64,000 nucleotides of DNA. It comes from Rhodoferax ferrireducens. Lineage in GTDB: Bacteria > Pseudomonadota > Gammaproteobacteria > Burkholderiales > Burkholderiaceae_C. Where the stretch lies: NCBI RefSeq assembly GCF_003347515.1, contig NZ_QEII01000275.1, positions 1-64,000 on the forward strand, written 5' to 3'. Below, one piece after another: positions 36,945 to 47,146 of this stretch (position 1 is its first letter; every line of letters begins with the position of its first letter). The notes under the pieces are model-generated. The model was not told the DNA's origin. It made no database searches and saw only the letters and a list, made by a program, of their open reading frames with translations. The translations under genes and the position numbers were made by a program.

Positions 36945-36975
36945 AAAAAAGGCGCGTCAATGACGCGCCTTTTTT
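36945..36975 (-). terminator. Rho-independent terminator after pilA
   Basis: The stretch holds the stem GGCGCGTCA / TGACGCGCC with a one-base loop, flanked by A6 and T6 tracts, so it could work in both directions. It lies 38 bases after the pilA stop and 33 bases before the start of the ligase gene. It probably keeps most pilin transcripts from reading into the ligase. Confidence 0.9.
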
Positions 36976-37013
36976 CAAAACTTATCTGCGGGAAGCCAGA
37001 TAAGCGATCGCTG

Positions 37014-37511
37014 TTAACCGCGGCAAGAGCCTGGCAAATACTTTGATGGCATGGGTGTGGTCGCACCCGGGCCACACTTCCACTTAAACACAGTCTTGTT
37101 CACATCGGTATTGGCCAGCGCGGTTGTATCGTTCGCGTAAGGCGTCATGTCAATTGTGGTGCTAGCTGCACCACTCAGACTTGTATCAGCAGTAGTCTTA
37201 ATTGTGACCAAGCCAGCGCTTGTTGTCACGATAGAAAGAACATACTTTGTTGGCGCGCTGGCGGCAGTACCGGCAACATTTTGCTCGCACCCCCAAGTGT
37301 TTGCCAAAGGCAGAACATTGCTAGAAATGGTTTGAACCGTTTCAGTGACGCTGGTGCGGCATTGCGAGCCCGCCAGAATCGCTTCCGACACCTTGGCACG
37401 AACGGTGTAATCCTGATAAGCCGGCAACGCCACCGCGGCCAAAATACCAATAATCGCAACAACGATCATCAATTCGATCAGGGTAAAACCCTTTTGCATA
37501 GAACGCTTCAT
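37014..37511 (-). CDS. pilA: Type IV major pilin PilA
   Basis: The 165-residue prepilin starts at the ATG at 37511, with ribosome site GGAG eight bases before it. The leader is MKRSMQKG, then the type IVa N terminus [20 protein letters not shown] with cleavage between Gly8 and Phe9 and Glu at mature position 5. The globular part has a C-terminal disulfide loop ([10 protein letters not shown]...PGSCRG). It is processed by PilD and assembled by the PilB motor in the inner membrane. It has its own sigma-54 promoter and is next to a PglL-like ligase. The upstream 14 in-frame residues are not part of the protein. Confidence 0.96.
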   Translation of the reverse strand: MKRSMQKGFTLIELMIVVAIIGILAAVALPAYQDYTVRAKVSEAILAGSQCRTSVTETVQTISSNVLPLANTWGCEQNVAGTAASAPTKYVLSIVTTSAGLVTIKTTADTSLSGAASTTIDMTPYANDTTALANTDVNKTVFKWKCGPGATTPMPSKYLPGSCRG

Positions 37512-37561
37512 GAATAACTCCTTGGATAAGAACATGTAACAACAATGAGACACTTGTTCTG

Positions 37562-37577
37562 AGCAGATTCTATGCCA
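37562..37577 (-). promoter_or_regulatory. Sigma-54 promoter of pilA
   Basis: On the minus strand it reads TGGCATAGAATCTGCT, with GG and GC separated by the required 10 bases. The start site would be about 37551, giving a 40-base leader. RpoN/PilR-driven pilA promoters are the rule in Pseudomonas and are known in betaproteobacteria. Confidence 0.78.
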
Positions 37578-37645
37578 GGCCGTTTCATGCTCGAATTTGC
37601 CTACTTGCCGGCAAGAACCTATGTATCAAAATGCAAAATGTGTCT

Positions 37646-37685
37646 ATTTTTGTCACTTTCGAGCTTTCATGTGACATTTTTGTCA
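37646..37685 (-). promoter_or_regulatory. Candidate PilR-type upstream sites for pilA
   Basis: ATTTTTGTCA (plus strand) occurs at 37646-37655 and again at 37676-37685, 30 bases apart, with further TGTC/GACA units nearby. The pair is 95-135 bases upstream of the predicted start, the usual distance for an RpoN activator. Binding by PilR is inferred. Confidence 0.5.
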
Positions 37686-37700
37686 GCCCATTTGCGTCAC

Positions 37701-40055
37701 TTACTTGATGCACACCTGCCGCACCATCTTGATGTCCGTCAGCCCCATCATGATTTTTTCCATGCCGTCCATCTTCAGGGTGCGCATGCCGCCTTCGACG
37801 GCGGCGGAGAAGATTTCGGCGACGCGGGCGCGTTCCTGAATGAGTTTCTTGATGTCGTCGGAGGCGATCAGCAGTTCGTGCAGGCCGATGCGGCCCTTGT
37901 AGCCGGTCTTGTTGCACTTGTCGCAGCCGACGTGGCGGTAAAACCTGAGTTGACCGTCCTGGTCATAGGCCTGGTGCCAGCTCTCGATCAGTTTCTGGGT
38001 CTCGCCCTCATAGTCGGCCAGCCAAGCGGCGGAGTGTCGGAGTTCATCGGAATATTCGACGGCAAACAGGCGCAATTCTTCCGCGTCCGGCACATAGGAC
38101 TCCTTGCAATCGCACAGCTTCTTGGCCAGGCGTTGCGCCAGAATGCCCAACAGTGCATCGGCGAAGTTGAACGGGTCCATGCCCATGTCCAGCAAGCGCG
38201 TGATGGACTCGGGCGCCGAGTTGGTGTGCAGGGTGGAAAACACCAGGTGGCCGGTGAGCGAGGCTTCCACGCCCATGGCCACGGTTTCCTTGTCGCGCGA
38301 CTCGCCGACCATGATGATGTCGGGGTCAGCCCGCAAGAAGGCGCGCATGATCAGGGCAAAGTCAATGCCGGCCTTGCGGTTGATCTGGACTTGGCGCAGC
38401 CCTTTTTGCGTGATTTCAACCGGATCTTCGGCGGTCCAGATTTTTGTGTCCGGCGTGTTGAGGTGCTTGAGGATGGAGTGCAGCGTGGTGGTTTTGCCGG
38501 AGCCAGTGGGTCCACACACGTAGAACAGGCCGTAGGGCTTTTCGATGGTCCGCACCACCCGCTCTTTGTTGTGGGGGGTCAGGCCGAGCTTGTCCAACGG
38601 AATGGGCTCACCGGCAGCCAGAATACGCATCACCACGTCTTCCACGCCGCCGGCCGACGGGATGGTGGCCACCCGCAACTCGATGTCCAGCGGACCGTAT
38701 TTCTTGAACTTGATCTTGCCGTCCTGCGGCCGGCGACGCTCTGAAATGTCAAGATCGCACATGATCTTCAAGCGGGTCACCATGGCCTGGCGAAAATGCG
38801 CGGGCACCTCGATGTAGGGCTGCAAGGTGCCATCAATGCGAAAGCGGATGCCGGTCTTGAGCTTGCCGGGCATCGGCTCGATGTGGATGTCCGACACCTT
38901 CTGGTGGTAGGCGTCGATGATGACCTTGTTGACGAACTTGACCAGTTCGTTATCGGCCGCCGCCGACTCCAGCGAGTCGTCGTTGCTGTCGTCGGCGGGT
39001 GCGCCATCCATGTCGGCCAGCAGCTCGTCAATGGAACCGCCCTCCACCTCAGCGCCGAAGATTTGCCCCAGCGTATCCGTGAACTCGCTCTGCGTGGTGA
39101 CGCGATAAGCAAACTTGGTAATGCGGGGGAATACCTGCGGCACGATCCGCGAGCTGCGCACGGCCTCTGGGTCCATGCACATGACGACAAGGCCCTCGGG
39201 CGACTCCTCCAGCGGAATCCAGCCCTGCTCTTCGATGAACTCGCGTTTGAGCGATCCGTGCAGCATTTCTGAACGAATACGGCCGGCACTGAAGGCCTCA
39301 TAGGGCACATCGAAAAACTTGGCCAATGAAGAACCAATCTGGGCCGGCCGCACCTTGTATTGGGTCATCAACACATGTTCAACCGGTCGCCCCTGGTTAC
39401 GCGCCTCCTGCAGGCAATGCTCCAATTCTTGCGCTGTCATCACACCTTCGGCAACCAGGCCTTCGTACTTGGTGGCACTGCGCCGCACACCGTCTTCGGC
39501 CTTGTGCACACGCTGCCGGATGGCGGTGGCGAGGGTCTTGCACAGCTGGGCAACGCCTTCGACCTCCAGCTCGCTAAAGGATTGGTCGCTTTTATTATTG
39601 ATGACCTGCAATACGCCATGGAGTGTTTTGCCCTCCAGGATAGGCGCTACCAACATCTGACGGGTCCGGTAGCCCGAACGCTTGTCCACTTCCTTCAAAA
39701 AAGTCAGGGCAGGGTGAATTTGCTTGAGCGCCTCGTCGTCATACACATCGGGCAGGTTGAGCAACTGCCGGCTGTAGGCGGCGTAGCCCGCGATGCTTTG
39801 CGGCGTGATGGGCAGTTTGAGATCGCGGCTGCTGTTGAGGCCGGTCTTGACCTTGGAGACGATAGCGGTCTGGTCTTCGTTGACGACGTAAAGGGTCAAG
39901 CGATCCGCATTGAACAATTTGCAGATATCGTGGCTGGCCTCCAGCATGATCTGCTCTACGTTTTCAGTCTCATGAATGCGAGCGGTAACGTGTTGCAGCT
40001 GCTTGTAAAAAAGCGCTTCAAACGTCATGCCGCGTTTGACGGCAGGCAAATTCAC
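37701..40055 (-). CDS. GAF-containing PilB/GspE-type secretion ATPase
   Basis: This 784-residue protein is about 200 residues longer than usual PilB. An N-terminal GAF-like domain (about 15-180, ending VLQVINNKSDQSFSELE) precedes an MshEN-type domain (about 190-330) that in relatives binds cyclic-di-GMP. The ATPase core follows, with Walker A CGPTGSGKTTT (about 515), Asp box, Walker B DPDIIMVGESRD (the usual GEIRD reads GESRD) and a four-Cys zinc site (CDCKES near 647, CDKCNKTGYKGR near 710). It sits at the end of a kinase/phosphatase/FHA operon and beside pilA. It could power pilus extension or secretion, gated by a small ligand. Confidence 0.88.
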   Translation of the reverse strand: MNLPAVKRGMTFEALFYKQLQHVTARIHETENVEQIMLEASHDICKLFNADRLTLYVVNEDQTAIVSKVKTGLNSSRDLKLPITPQSIAGYAAYSRQLLNLPDVYDDEALKQIHPALTFLKEVDKRSGYRTRQMLVAPILEGKTLHGVLQVINNKSDQSFSELEVEGVAQLCKTLATAIRQRVHKAEDGVRRSATKYEGLVAEGVMTAQELEHCLQEARNQGRPVEHVLMTQYKVRPAQIGSSLAKFFDVPYEAFSAGRIRSEMLHGSLKREFIEEQGWIPLEESPEGLVVMCMDPEAVRSSRIVPQVFPRITKFAYRVTTQSEFTDTLGQIFGAEVEGGSIDELLADMDGAPADDSNDDSLESAAADNELVKFVNKVIIDAYHQKVSDIHIEPMPGKLKTGIRFRIDGTLQPYIEVPAHFRQAMVTRLKIMCDLDISERRRPQDGKIKFKKYGPLDIELRVATIPSAGGVEDVVMRILAAGEPIPLDKLGLTPHNKERVVRTIEKPYGLFYVCGPTGSGKTTTLHSILKHLNTPDTKIWTAEDPVEITQKGLRQVQINRKAGIDFALIMRAFLRADPDIIMVGESRDKETVAMGVEASLTGHLVFSTLHTNSAPESITRLLDMGMDPFNFADALLGILAQRLAKKLCDCKESYVPDAEELRLFAVEYSDELRHSAAWLADYEGETQKLIESWHQAYDQDGQLRFYRHVGCDKCNKTGYKGRIGLHELLIASDDIKKLIQERARVAEIFSAAVEGGMRTLKMDGMEKIMMGLTDIKMVRQVCIK

Positions 40056-40060
40056 GTGCG

Positions 40061-40753
40061 TCAGGTCTGAATAAACTGCATTTGAGTACCTGCCAGCTCA
40101 ATCAGGTCCCCATTTTTCAAGGCAAGCGGGTCGGACCCGATGGGCGCCCCATTGAGTGCCGGATTTCCCGCGCCTTCCACATGATGGACGAAAAACCCGC
40201 GCTGGCGGCGGGTAATGGCGGCAACGGCCACGCCGGGCTTGCCGATGGTGGTCACCACTTTGGTCAAGATCACTTCGCGACCGGCCGCAGCACCCGACAT
40301 CACCTTGATCGCCCCATGAAGCGGCTCCAGCGCGCCATGATGCGAGTCCATTGCGCCAGGGTTGGCCGCAGAATCTGCATGGAACGCCGACAGTGGCGCA
40401 GGGGGTGCTGCCGCCACGACCGCGCCGGCTTTGAACATCATGGTTTTCTCAAAACCGGCACCCGCCGCATCATTGACGAACTTGATCTTGTATTTGCCCA
40501 CCTCGACGGTGTCGTTGTTTTGAAGCAACTGCTTCTTGGCGGCTTTTCCATTCACGTAGGTGCCATTGGTGCTGTTCAGGTCTTCCAGATAGACTTCGCC
40601 GCCTTGCATCTGCACTGCAGCGTGCTCGCCACTGACGGCCAGATTGTCGATCACGATGTCGTTATAGGGCCGCCGCCCCAAGGTTGTGCGGTCCTTGGTT
40701 AACTGGACTTCCTTGATGACAACACCGTCGATCGATACGATCATTTTCGGCAT
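40061..40753 (-). CDS. FHA domain protein
   Basis: This 230-residue protein has an N-terminal FHA domain (about 20-90). It shows TTLGRRPYNDIVIDNLAVSG, EHAAVQMQ, and LEDLNSTNGTYVNGK, with the phosphothreonine-binding Arg, Ser, Asn residues. A second FHA-like repeat seems to be at 150-228 (VVTTIGKPGVAVAAITRRQR, NGAPIG) but lacks several consensus residues. FHA domains bind phosphothreonine peptides, so it should read the marks set by the kinase two genes upstream. It is five bases from the ATPase gene, so the two are probably coregulated. Confidence 0.9.
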   Translation of the reverse strand: MPKMIVSIDGVVIKEVQLTKDRTTLGRRPYNDIVIDNLAVSGEHAAVQMQGGEVYLEDLNSTNGTYVNGKAAKKQLLQNNDTVEVGKYKIKFVNDAAGAGFEKTMMFKAGAVVAAAPPAPLSAFHADSAANPGAMDSHHGALEPLHGAIKVMSGAAAGREVILTKVVTTIGKPGVAVAAITRRQRGFFVHHVEGAGNPALNGAPIGSDPLALKNGDLIELAGTQMQFIQT

Positions 40754-40801
40754 GACCGACTCCTGTTCCTGAAACTTGTAATTGGAAATCCCATGAGCTT
40801 G

Positions 40802-41587
40802 CTATTTGCCAAGTAATCTGGATATTAACCCGCGTTTCTCTTGCTTGTTGACCACTTGCGTCAACAAGACCGTGATGTTGTCGCGTCCACCATTTTCGTT
40901 GGCTGCGCAAACCAGCGCTCCCGCCATTTGATCCAGCGACGATCCATTTTGCAGAATTTGTGCAATCGCTGCGTCGTCCATCATGTCAGAAAGCCCATCA
41001 GAGCACATCAAATAGATATCCCCTGCCTCTACAGAATACTCATTGAGGTCCAGCGCCACTTCCGTTTCTACGCCCAAGGCCCGGGTTACCAGGTTTTTGT
41101 TGGGCGATGTCGCGGCCTGCTCCCGCGTCAGCAAGCCGGCGTCCATCTGCTCCTGCAAGAGTGAATGGTCCCGGGTGATCTGCAAGAGCTGATTTCCGCG
41201 CCACCGATAGCAGCGCGAATCACCCACATGCCCCAACAGCAAGGTGGCACCTTGAAAAACGGCCAGGACCAGGGTTGTTCCCATGCCCGAGTACTGGGGA
41301 TTGGCGTGCGAGGCGTTAAAAATAGAGCGGTTGGCATTGTCAACACAGATCTCGATAGCGCGCCTGACCTGCCCGGCCTGGGCCTGCGGACCCGCCTCAG
41401 ACAACCAGCGGGCCAATTCCGTCTTGATAAACGCGGTAGCCATGCCGCTGGCAATCTCGCCGGCGTTGTAGCCGCCCATGCCATCCGCCAGGACAGCCAG
41501 GTGCGTGGCTTCATCAAACACCACGGCGTCTTCGTTGTTCTCCCGGACCCGGCCTGGATCGGTTTGCGCGCAGAAGGTGTAATTCAT
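40802..41587 (-). CDS. PP2C-family Ser/Thr protein phosphatase
   Basis: This 261-residue phosphatase has the PP2C motifs: TDPGRVRENNEDAVVF (Asp for metal), LAVLADGMGGYNAGEIAS, LLGHVGDSRCYRWRG, YLMCSDGLSDMMDD and GGRDNITVLL. The catalytic aspartates binding two Mn2+/Mg2+ ions are present. It is cytosolic and would reverse the action of the CHASE2 kinase encoded 11 bases upstream. Length is standard for Stp/PrpC-type enzymes. Confidence 0.94.
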   Translation of the reverse strand: MNYTFCAQTDPGRVRENNEDAVVFDEATHLAVLADGMGGYNAGEIASGMATAFIKTELARWLSEAGPQAQAGQVRRAIEICVDNANRSIFNASHANPQYSGMGTTLVLAVFQGATLLLGHVGDSRCYRWRGNQLLQITRDHSLLQEQMDAGLLTREQAATSPNKNLVTRALGVETEVALDLNEYSVEAGDIYLMCSDGLSDMMDDAAIAQILQNGSSLDQMAGALVCAANENGGRDNITVLLTQVVNKQEKRGLISRLLGK

Positions 41588-41598
41588 GATAAGTCCGG

Positions 41599-43992
41599 CT
41601 ATATTTCCAGGTCGATGGCGGTGCCACCCGATAATACCGCCCGCAAGTCACTGGCGAACTGACCGCCGTCCTGATGGCGCGCTTCTGGACGCTTGCTGAG
41701 TGACCTGGTAACCAGGCTCGCCAGGTTTTGCGGCAATTCGGGACGGATGCTTCGGATGTCGGGCGCGTCGTCGCTGGCAATTTTTTGCATCAGTTCGGCC
41801 ATCGAATCGCCCCGAAATGGCAGCACGCCCGTGAGCAGCTGGAACAGCGTGACTCCCAACGAATAAAGATCCGAACGGCCATCGACCTTTTTGCCGGCGA
41901 GCTGCTCCGGCGACATGAAGCTCGGCGTTCCCAAGACAAGGCCGGTTTTGGTCCTGCTCGAATCAGTGATGCGGGCGATGCCAAAGTCGGTAACCTTCAC
42001 CGTGTCACTCTCAAGATCAAACATGATGTTGGCGGGCTTGATGTCGCGGTGCACCACATGCAGACCGTGGGCATAGCCGAGTGCCTCGGCGACACGGGCG
42101 ACGATGCTCAACACAACGGGCACCGGAAGCAACTGCTCCGTCGTGCAAAAGCATGTCAGGTCCTTGCCTTTAAGGAATTCCATGGCGATATAGGCCAGAC
42201 CGTGGTCTTCGCCAGCGTCAAAAATGGTGACGATATTTTGGTGTTGCAAACGCCCGGCCGTCTCCGCCTCACGAAAAAAGCGCTCGCGTGCATCGACCAG
42301 CGCCCGGCCCGCAAACTCTTCACTCAAGGCCATGGTTTTAATGGCCACGATGCGTCCAATTTTGGGATCTTTGCCGAGATACACGACCCCCATGGCACCC
42401 TTGCCCAATTCCCGCGCCACCTGATAGCGCCCCAACAAGTCGGTTTTGACGGCTTCCGACAAGGGGACGACTGGGCTTAATTTGGACTTGAGGTCTTTGT
42501 AATCTTGGTTGTAGGCCGCCATGTGCTGGTACACCGCCTCGGCCGTGTTGAACTGGCGCCTGCGCTCAAAATCGAGAGCCAGTGCGTACAAATCGCCCAT
42601 CAGGGCATCACCCATTGGCGCACGGCGGAAGCGCTCAAACGCCATGTCGAGTTGACCCTGTCCCTGCAGGGCAAGCCCCATCATCCGGTCGGTTTCAGCC
42701 AATGTTTCCGCCGACTTGGCTGAATCGACCTTGTTCAGCAAGACGCGCTTGCTCATGAATGCCAGGTGGCCGATCAGCAAAAGTGCCGTCGGCAGAACCA
42801 TGTTGAGCCACAGGGTGGCGCCTGTCAGCAGGCCGAACTCAGCCCCCAGTAAGGCGATCAGGAGCAAAAGGGTGAGCGTGGCGGCTGCGGACGACGGCAG
42901 ACGCGGCAAAAGCACCATGAGGTAGACGCCGACCAGCAGCAAGGCAGCCAGCGTAACCCACAGAGCCCACACCGGTTGGACAAAGCCATGCCCGTTCAAA
43001 ATACTGGATGTGATGTGCGCCATGGCCTCAGCCGACGACAAAGCGGGCAGTCCGGGCACAGCGAACGGGGTGCCCACGCCGGCCGCCGTGACACCGATGA
43101 CAACAATCTTGTCAGCGTATCTGGAGGCAGGAATCTTCCCTGTCAGCACATCGTCAAACGAATCCACGGCAAAGGCCGGTTTGCCCTGACGCCCTTTGTA
43201 GAACTGCGGCAACATGCGCCCCGCACTGTCCGTCTTGACGCGCAGCGTCCCGATTTGCACGGACGCCCCCGGATTCAGCTTGATGTCGGCCGCGGTCAGA
43301 TGGAGGCCCGTGGCGACCGCCAGCAGTGCCATTGAGGGCGGGGTTTTGTTTGCGTCAATCAGCAGCAGGGGCACTTGCCGAACGACCCCATCCACATCCG
43401 GCACCAAATTCAGCGGGCCGACCCCGGCAGCGGCCGTTGGCAGGGCTTCGCCTGTTTGCTGCCCTGCAACGGAATTGGAAGGGGGGATGACGACATTGGC
43501 GGCGCTGCGGAAGCTGCGGACCAGGCGGGCATCCGTGTCCAGCGCCACCTCGGCCTCGGCAACCAGCTGGGTCAATTGCGCGTGGGCAACCGATGGGGCA
43601 CTGCCCGCTTCAGCGGCAACGGCCAACACGGTCTTGATGTCGCGAATAAAGCGCAGCCCGCGGTCAGACTCGGGTTCAAAAACGAAATCCGTGTAAACAA
43701 TGCTTTTTGCCTTGACCGCCGCCAACCGCTCAATCATCCTGGCCTGGATATCGGGCGGCCAAGGCCAGCGGCCGATGCTGGCAATGCTCTGGGCATCAAT
43801 GGCGATGACAGCTAGCTGACTGGAAGGCTGACGCGAGGTGCTGGTGCTGGCGAAGTCGTAGAAGCGGCGTTCAAGCGCGCCGATCAGGTCGGTCGTCGCG
43901 TGGAGCGCGATGACGGCGATCAGCGTCGACAGCCCAAGGAACAAGTCGGATTTCCAGAAAGCGTCCGCCCTACGGGGTGTGAATTGCGCCAC
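41599..43992 (-). CDS. CHASE2-domain receptor Ser/Thr protein kinase
   Basis: This 797-residue protein has an N-terminal membrane helix and a periplasmic CHASE2 sensor (about 25-335). Three membrane helices (about 340-425) and a short helical TPR-like stretch come next. A Hanks-type kinase (about 520-785) follows, with GKGAMGVVYLG, AIKTMA, HRDIKPANIMFD, VTDFGIARI and TPSFMSPEQ. All catalytic residues are in place, unlike PknB with PASTA domains. It probably senses an outside signal and phosphorylates targets read by the FHA protein. It heads the operon. Confidence 0.94.
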   Translation of the reverse strand: MAQFTPRRADAFWKSDLFLGLSTLIAVIALHATTDLIGALERRFYDFASTSTSRQPSSQLAVIAIDAQSIASIGRWPWPPDIQARMIERLAAVKAKSIVYTDFVFEPESDRGLRFIRDIKTVLAVAAEAGSAPSVAHAQLTQLVAEAEVALDTDARLVRSFRSAANVVIPPSNSVAGQQTGEALPTAAAGVGPLNLVPDVDGVVRQVPLLLIDANKTPPSMALLAVATGLHLTAADIKLNPGASVQIGTLRVKTDSAGRMLPQFYKGRQGKPAFAVDSFDDVLTGKIPASRYADKIVVIGVTAAGVGTPFAVPGLPALSSAEAMAHITSSILNGHGFVQPVWALWVTLAALLLVGVYLMVLLPRLPSSAAATLTLLLLIALLGAEFGLLTGATLWLNMVLPTALLLIGHLAFMSKRVLLNKVDSAKSAETLAETDRMMGLALQGQGQLDMAFERFRRAPMGDALMGDLYALALDFERRRQFNTAEAVYQHMAAYNQDYKDLKSKLSPVVPLSEAVKTDLLGRYQVARELGKGAMGVVYLGKDPKIGRIVAIKTMALSEEFAGRALVDARERFFREAETAGRLQHQNIVTIFDAGEDHGLAYIAMEFLKGKDLTCFCTTEQLLPVPVVLSIVARVAEALGYAHGLHVVHRDIKPANIMFDLESDTVKVTDFGIARITDSSRTKTGLVLGTPSFMSPEQLAGKKVDGRSDLYSLGVTLFQLLTGVLPFRGDSMAELMQKIASDDAPDIRSIRPELPQNLASLVTRSLSKRPEARHQDGGQFASDLRAVLSGGTAIDLEI

Positions 43993-44062
43993 TGGCCGAC
44001 CCTAACCCGTTACAGCCATCAACTTTACGGGGCAGTGTCCGGCAGGACGTTTGTACGCCTGC

Positions 44063-44758
44063 TCAGGCCGGCGTTTCCGCGCGTTTTTTCAGTACCGTAC
44101 CCACGAGAAACACCACCAGTGCGCCGGCGATGCCCAAACCGTAATTCCATGCTTTTGTTTGCGGCAGCAAATCCACCACCGCCGGGTCGGTGTGTCCCAT
44201 GGTGCCGGCAATCCAGCCCAACAACATGCCGCCGATCATGATGATGATCGGGAACCGATCCATCAGCTTGAGCACCAACTGGCTACCCCAAATGATGATG
44301 GGAATGCTGACCAGAAGGCCAAAAATCACCAGCGGCAACTGGTGTTCTCCGCCGGCGCTGGTAGCCACCCCGGCGATCGCGATCACGTTGTCGATACTCA
44401 TGACCAAGTCGGCAATGATCACGGTTTTGACCGCCGCCCACAGCTTGTCGCTGCCCTGAATGTTGGAATGGCCCTCCTCCTCCGGGACCAGCAGCTTGAC
44501 ACCGATCCACAACAACAAGGCGGCACCCACCAGCTTCAGATACGGCACGGCCAGCAAGGTCAAGGCGAAGGCAATCAGGATGACGCGCAACACAATGGCA
44601 CCGGCCGTTCCCCACAAAATGCCTTTGAGGCGAAGATGTTTCGGCAACTGGCGGCACGCCAGCGCAATGACCACGGCGTTATCACCACCCAGCAGAATAT
44701 CGATCATGATGATCTGACCGACTGCGAGCCAAAAATGAGCGGTGAGGAATTCTGCCAT
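44063..44758 (-). CDS. TerC family membrane protein (second copy)
   Basis: This 231-residue protein has about seven membrane helices. The family motifs are MIDILLGGDNAVVIALACRQ (about 18-37) and ADLVMSIDNVIAIAGVA (about 111-127). It is related to the riboswitch-controlled protein at 8949 (both LGGDNA/LAGDNA and GAMKT/WAAVKT blocks), but no yybP-ykoY motif precedes it. It lies downstream of sucCD after a terminator. A role in metal-ion export or metallation is inferred from the family. Confidence 0.9.
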   Translation of the reverse strand: MAEFLTAHFWLAVGQIIMIDILLGGDNAVVIALACRQLPKHLRLKGILWGTAGAIVLRVILIAFALTLLAVPYLKLVGAALLLWIGVKLLVPEEEGHSNIQGSDKLWAAVKTVIIADLVMSIDNVIAIAGVATSAGGEHQLPLVIFGLLVSIPIIIWGSQLVLKLMDRFPIIIMIGGMLLGWIAGTMGHTDPAVVDLLPQTKAWNYGLGIAGALVVFLVGTVLKKRAETPA

Positions 44759-44798
44759 GAGGGTCTTTCTCTATCAATGCAATGCGCATTCAAACAAT

Positions 44799-44831
44799 AA
44801 AGCCGGATTGTCCCTCAGGAAATCCGGCTTT
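44799..44831 (-). terminator. Rho-independent terminator after sucD
   Basis: The arms AAAGCCGGATT and AATCCGGCTTT form an 11-bp stem around an 11-base loop. A T-rich end follows for the minus strand. It closes the sucCD operon and precedes the TerC gene start by about 40 bases. Confidence 0.88.
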
Positions 44832-44882
44832 CTATTGTGGATAACCGCAATCAGCGGCCCAGGCCGGGCCGCCGGTCGCGCA

Positions 44883-45776
44883 TTACAGCATGGCTTTGAG
44901 CAGCTTCGCCATCTCGCTTGGGTTGCGCGTGATCGTGAAACCGCACTCTTCCATCACCGCCAGCTTGGCATCGGCCGTGTCGGCACCGCCCGAGATCAGG
45001 GCGCCTGCGTGGCCCATGCGTTTGCCTGCAGGGGCGGTCACACCGGCGATGAAGCCAACGATCGGCTTCTTCATGTTGAGCTTGCACCAGCGCGCCGCTT
45101 CGGCTTCGTCCGGGCCACCAATTTCGCCAATCATGATGACGGCGTCGGTGTCCGGGTCGTCATTGAAGGCTTGCATGATGTCGATGTGCTTGAGGCCGTT
45201 GATGGGGTCGCCACCAATGCCGACGGCGCTGGACTGACCCAGACCGATTTCGGTCAACTGTGCCACCGCTTCATAGGTCAGCGTGCCGGAACGGCTGACC
45301 ACACCGATGCGTCCCTTGCGGTGGATATGCGCGGGCATGATGCCGATCTTGATTTCGTCAGGGGTGATCAAACCCGGGCAGTTGGGGCCCAGCAACAGGG
45401 TCTTCTTGCCGCCAGCGGCTTCTTTGGCGCGCATTTTGTTGCGCACTTCGAGCATGTCACGCACCGGGATGCCTTCGGTAATACAGATGGCCAGGTCCAG
45501 ATCGGCCTCGACGGCTTCCCAAATGGCGGCGGCTGCACCAGCCGGCGGCACGTAGATCACCGACACGGTAGCGCCGGTATCTTTGGCGGCTTCCTTGACG
45601 GAGGCAAAGATTGGAATGCCAAAAATGGATTCACCCGCCTTCTTGGGGTTCACACCCGCGACGAAACAGTTTTTGCCGTTGGCGTATTCCTGGCACTTTT
45701 CAGTGTGGAACTGACCGGTCTTGCCGGTGATGCCTTGGGTGATGACCTTGGTGTCTTTATTGATGAGGATCGACAT
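44883..45776 (-). CDS. sucD: Succinyl-CoA synthetase alpha subunit
   Basis: This 297-residue protein has the CoA-binding start [20 protein letters not shown], the CoA loop, [10 protein letters not shown], and the phosphohistidine loop [14 protein letters not shown] (His near 246). With SucC it makes succinate and ATP/GTP from succinyl-CoA in the TCA cycle. It follows sucC by 11 bases. An in-frame upstream extension into sucC is a shadow; the ATG at 45776 is supported by the family N terminus. Confidence 0.97.
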   Translation of the reverse strand: MSILINKDTKVITQGITGKTGQFHTEKCQEYANGKNCFVAGVNPKKAGESIFGIPIFASVKEAAKDTGATVSVIYVPPAGAAAAIWEAVEADLDLAICITEGIPVRDMLEVRNKMRAKEAAGGKKTLLLGPNCPGLITPDEIKIGIMPAHIHRKGRIGVVSRSGTLTYEAVAQLTEIGLGQSSAVGIGGDPINGLKHIDIMQAFNDDPDTDAVIMIGEIGGPDEAEAARWCKLNMKKPIVGFIAGVTAPAGKRMGHAGALISGGADTADAKLAVMEECGFTITRNPSEMAKLLKAML

Positions 45777-45787
45777 GATTCTTTTCC

Positions 45788-46957
<1,170 letters not shown>

Positions 46958-47146
46958 GAGGACTCTCTCAGGAGGGGGTGATTTTCATCCGGCCGCAAAG
47001 CATCTCAACTCTGCGGGCGGCACTGGGCTATGCAGCCTTGGACTGTATCATGCTGCAACGCACCAATATGAGGACTGCGCGCGGCTTGCATAATTCATAA
47101 TTATCAAGCATTCATCTGAATTGAAACTGACGAGAAAGGCTCCGAC

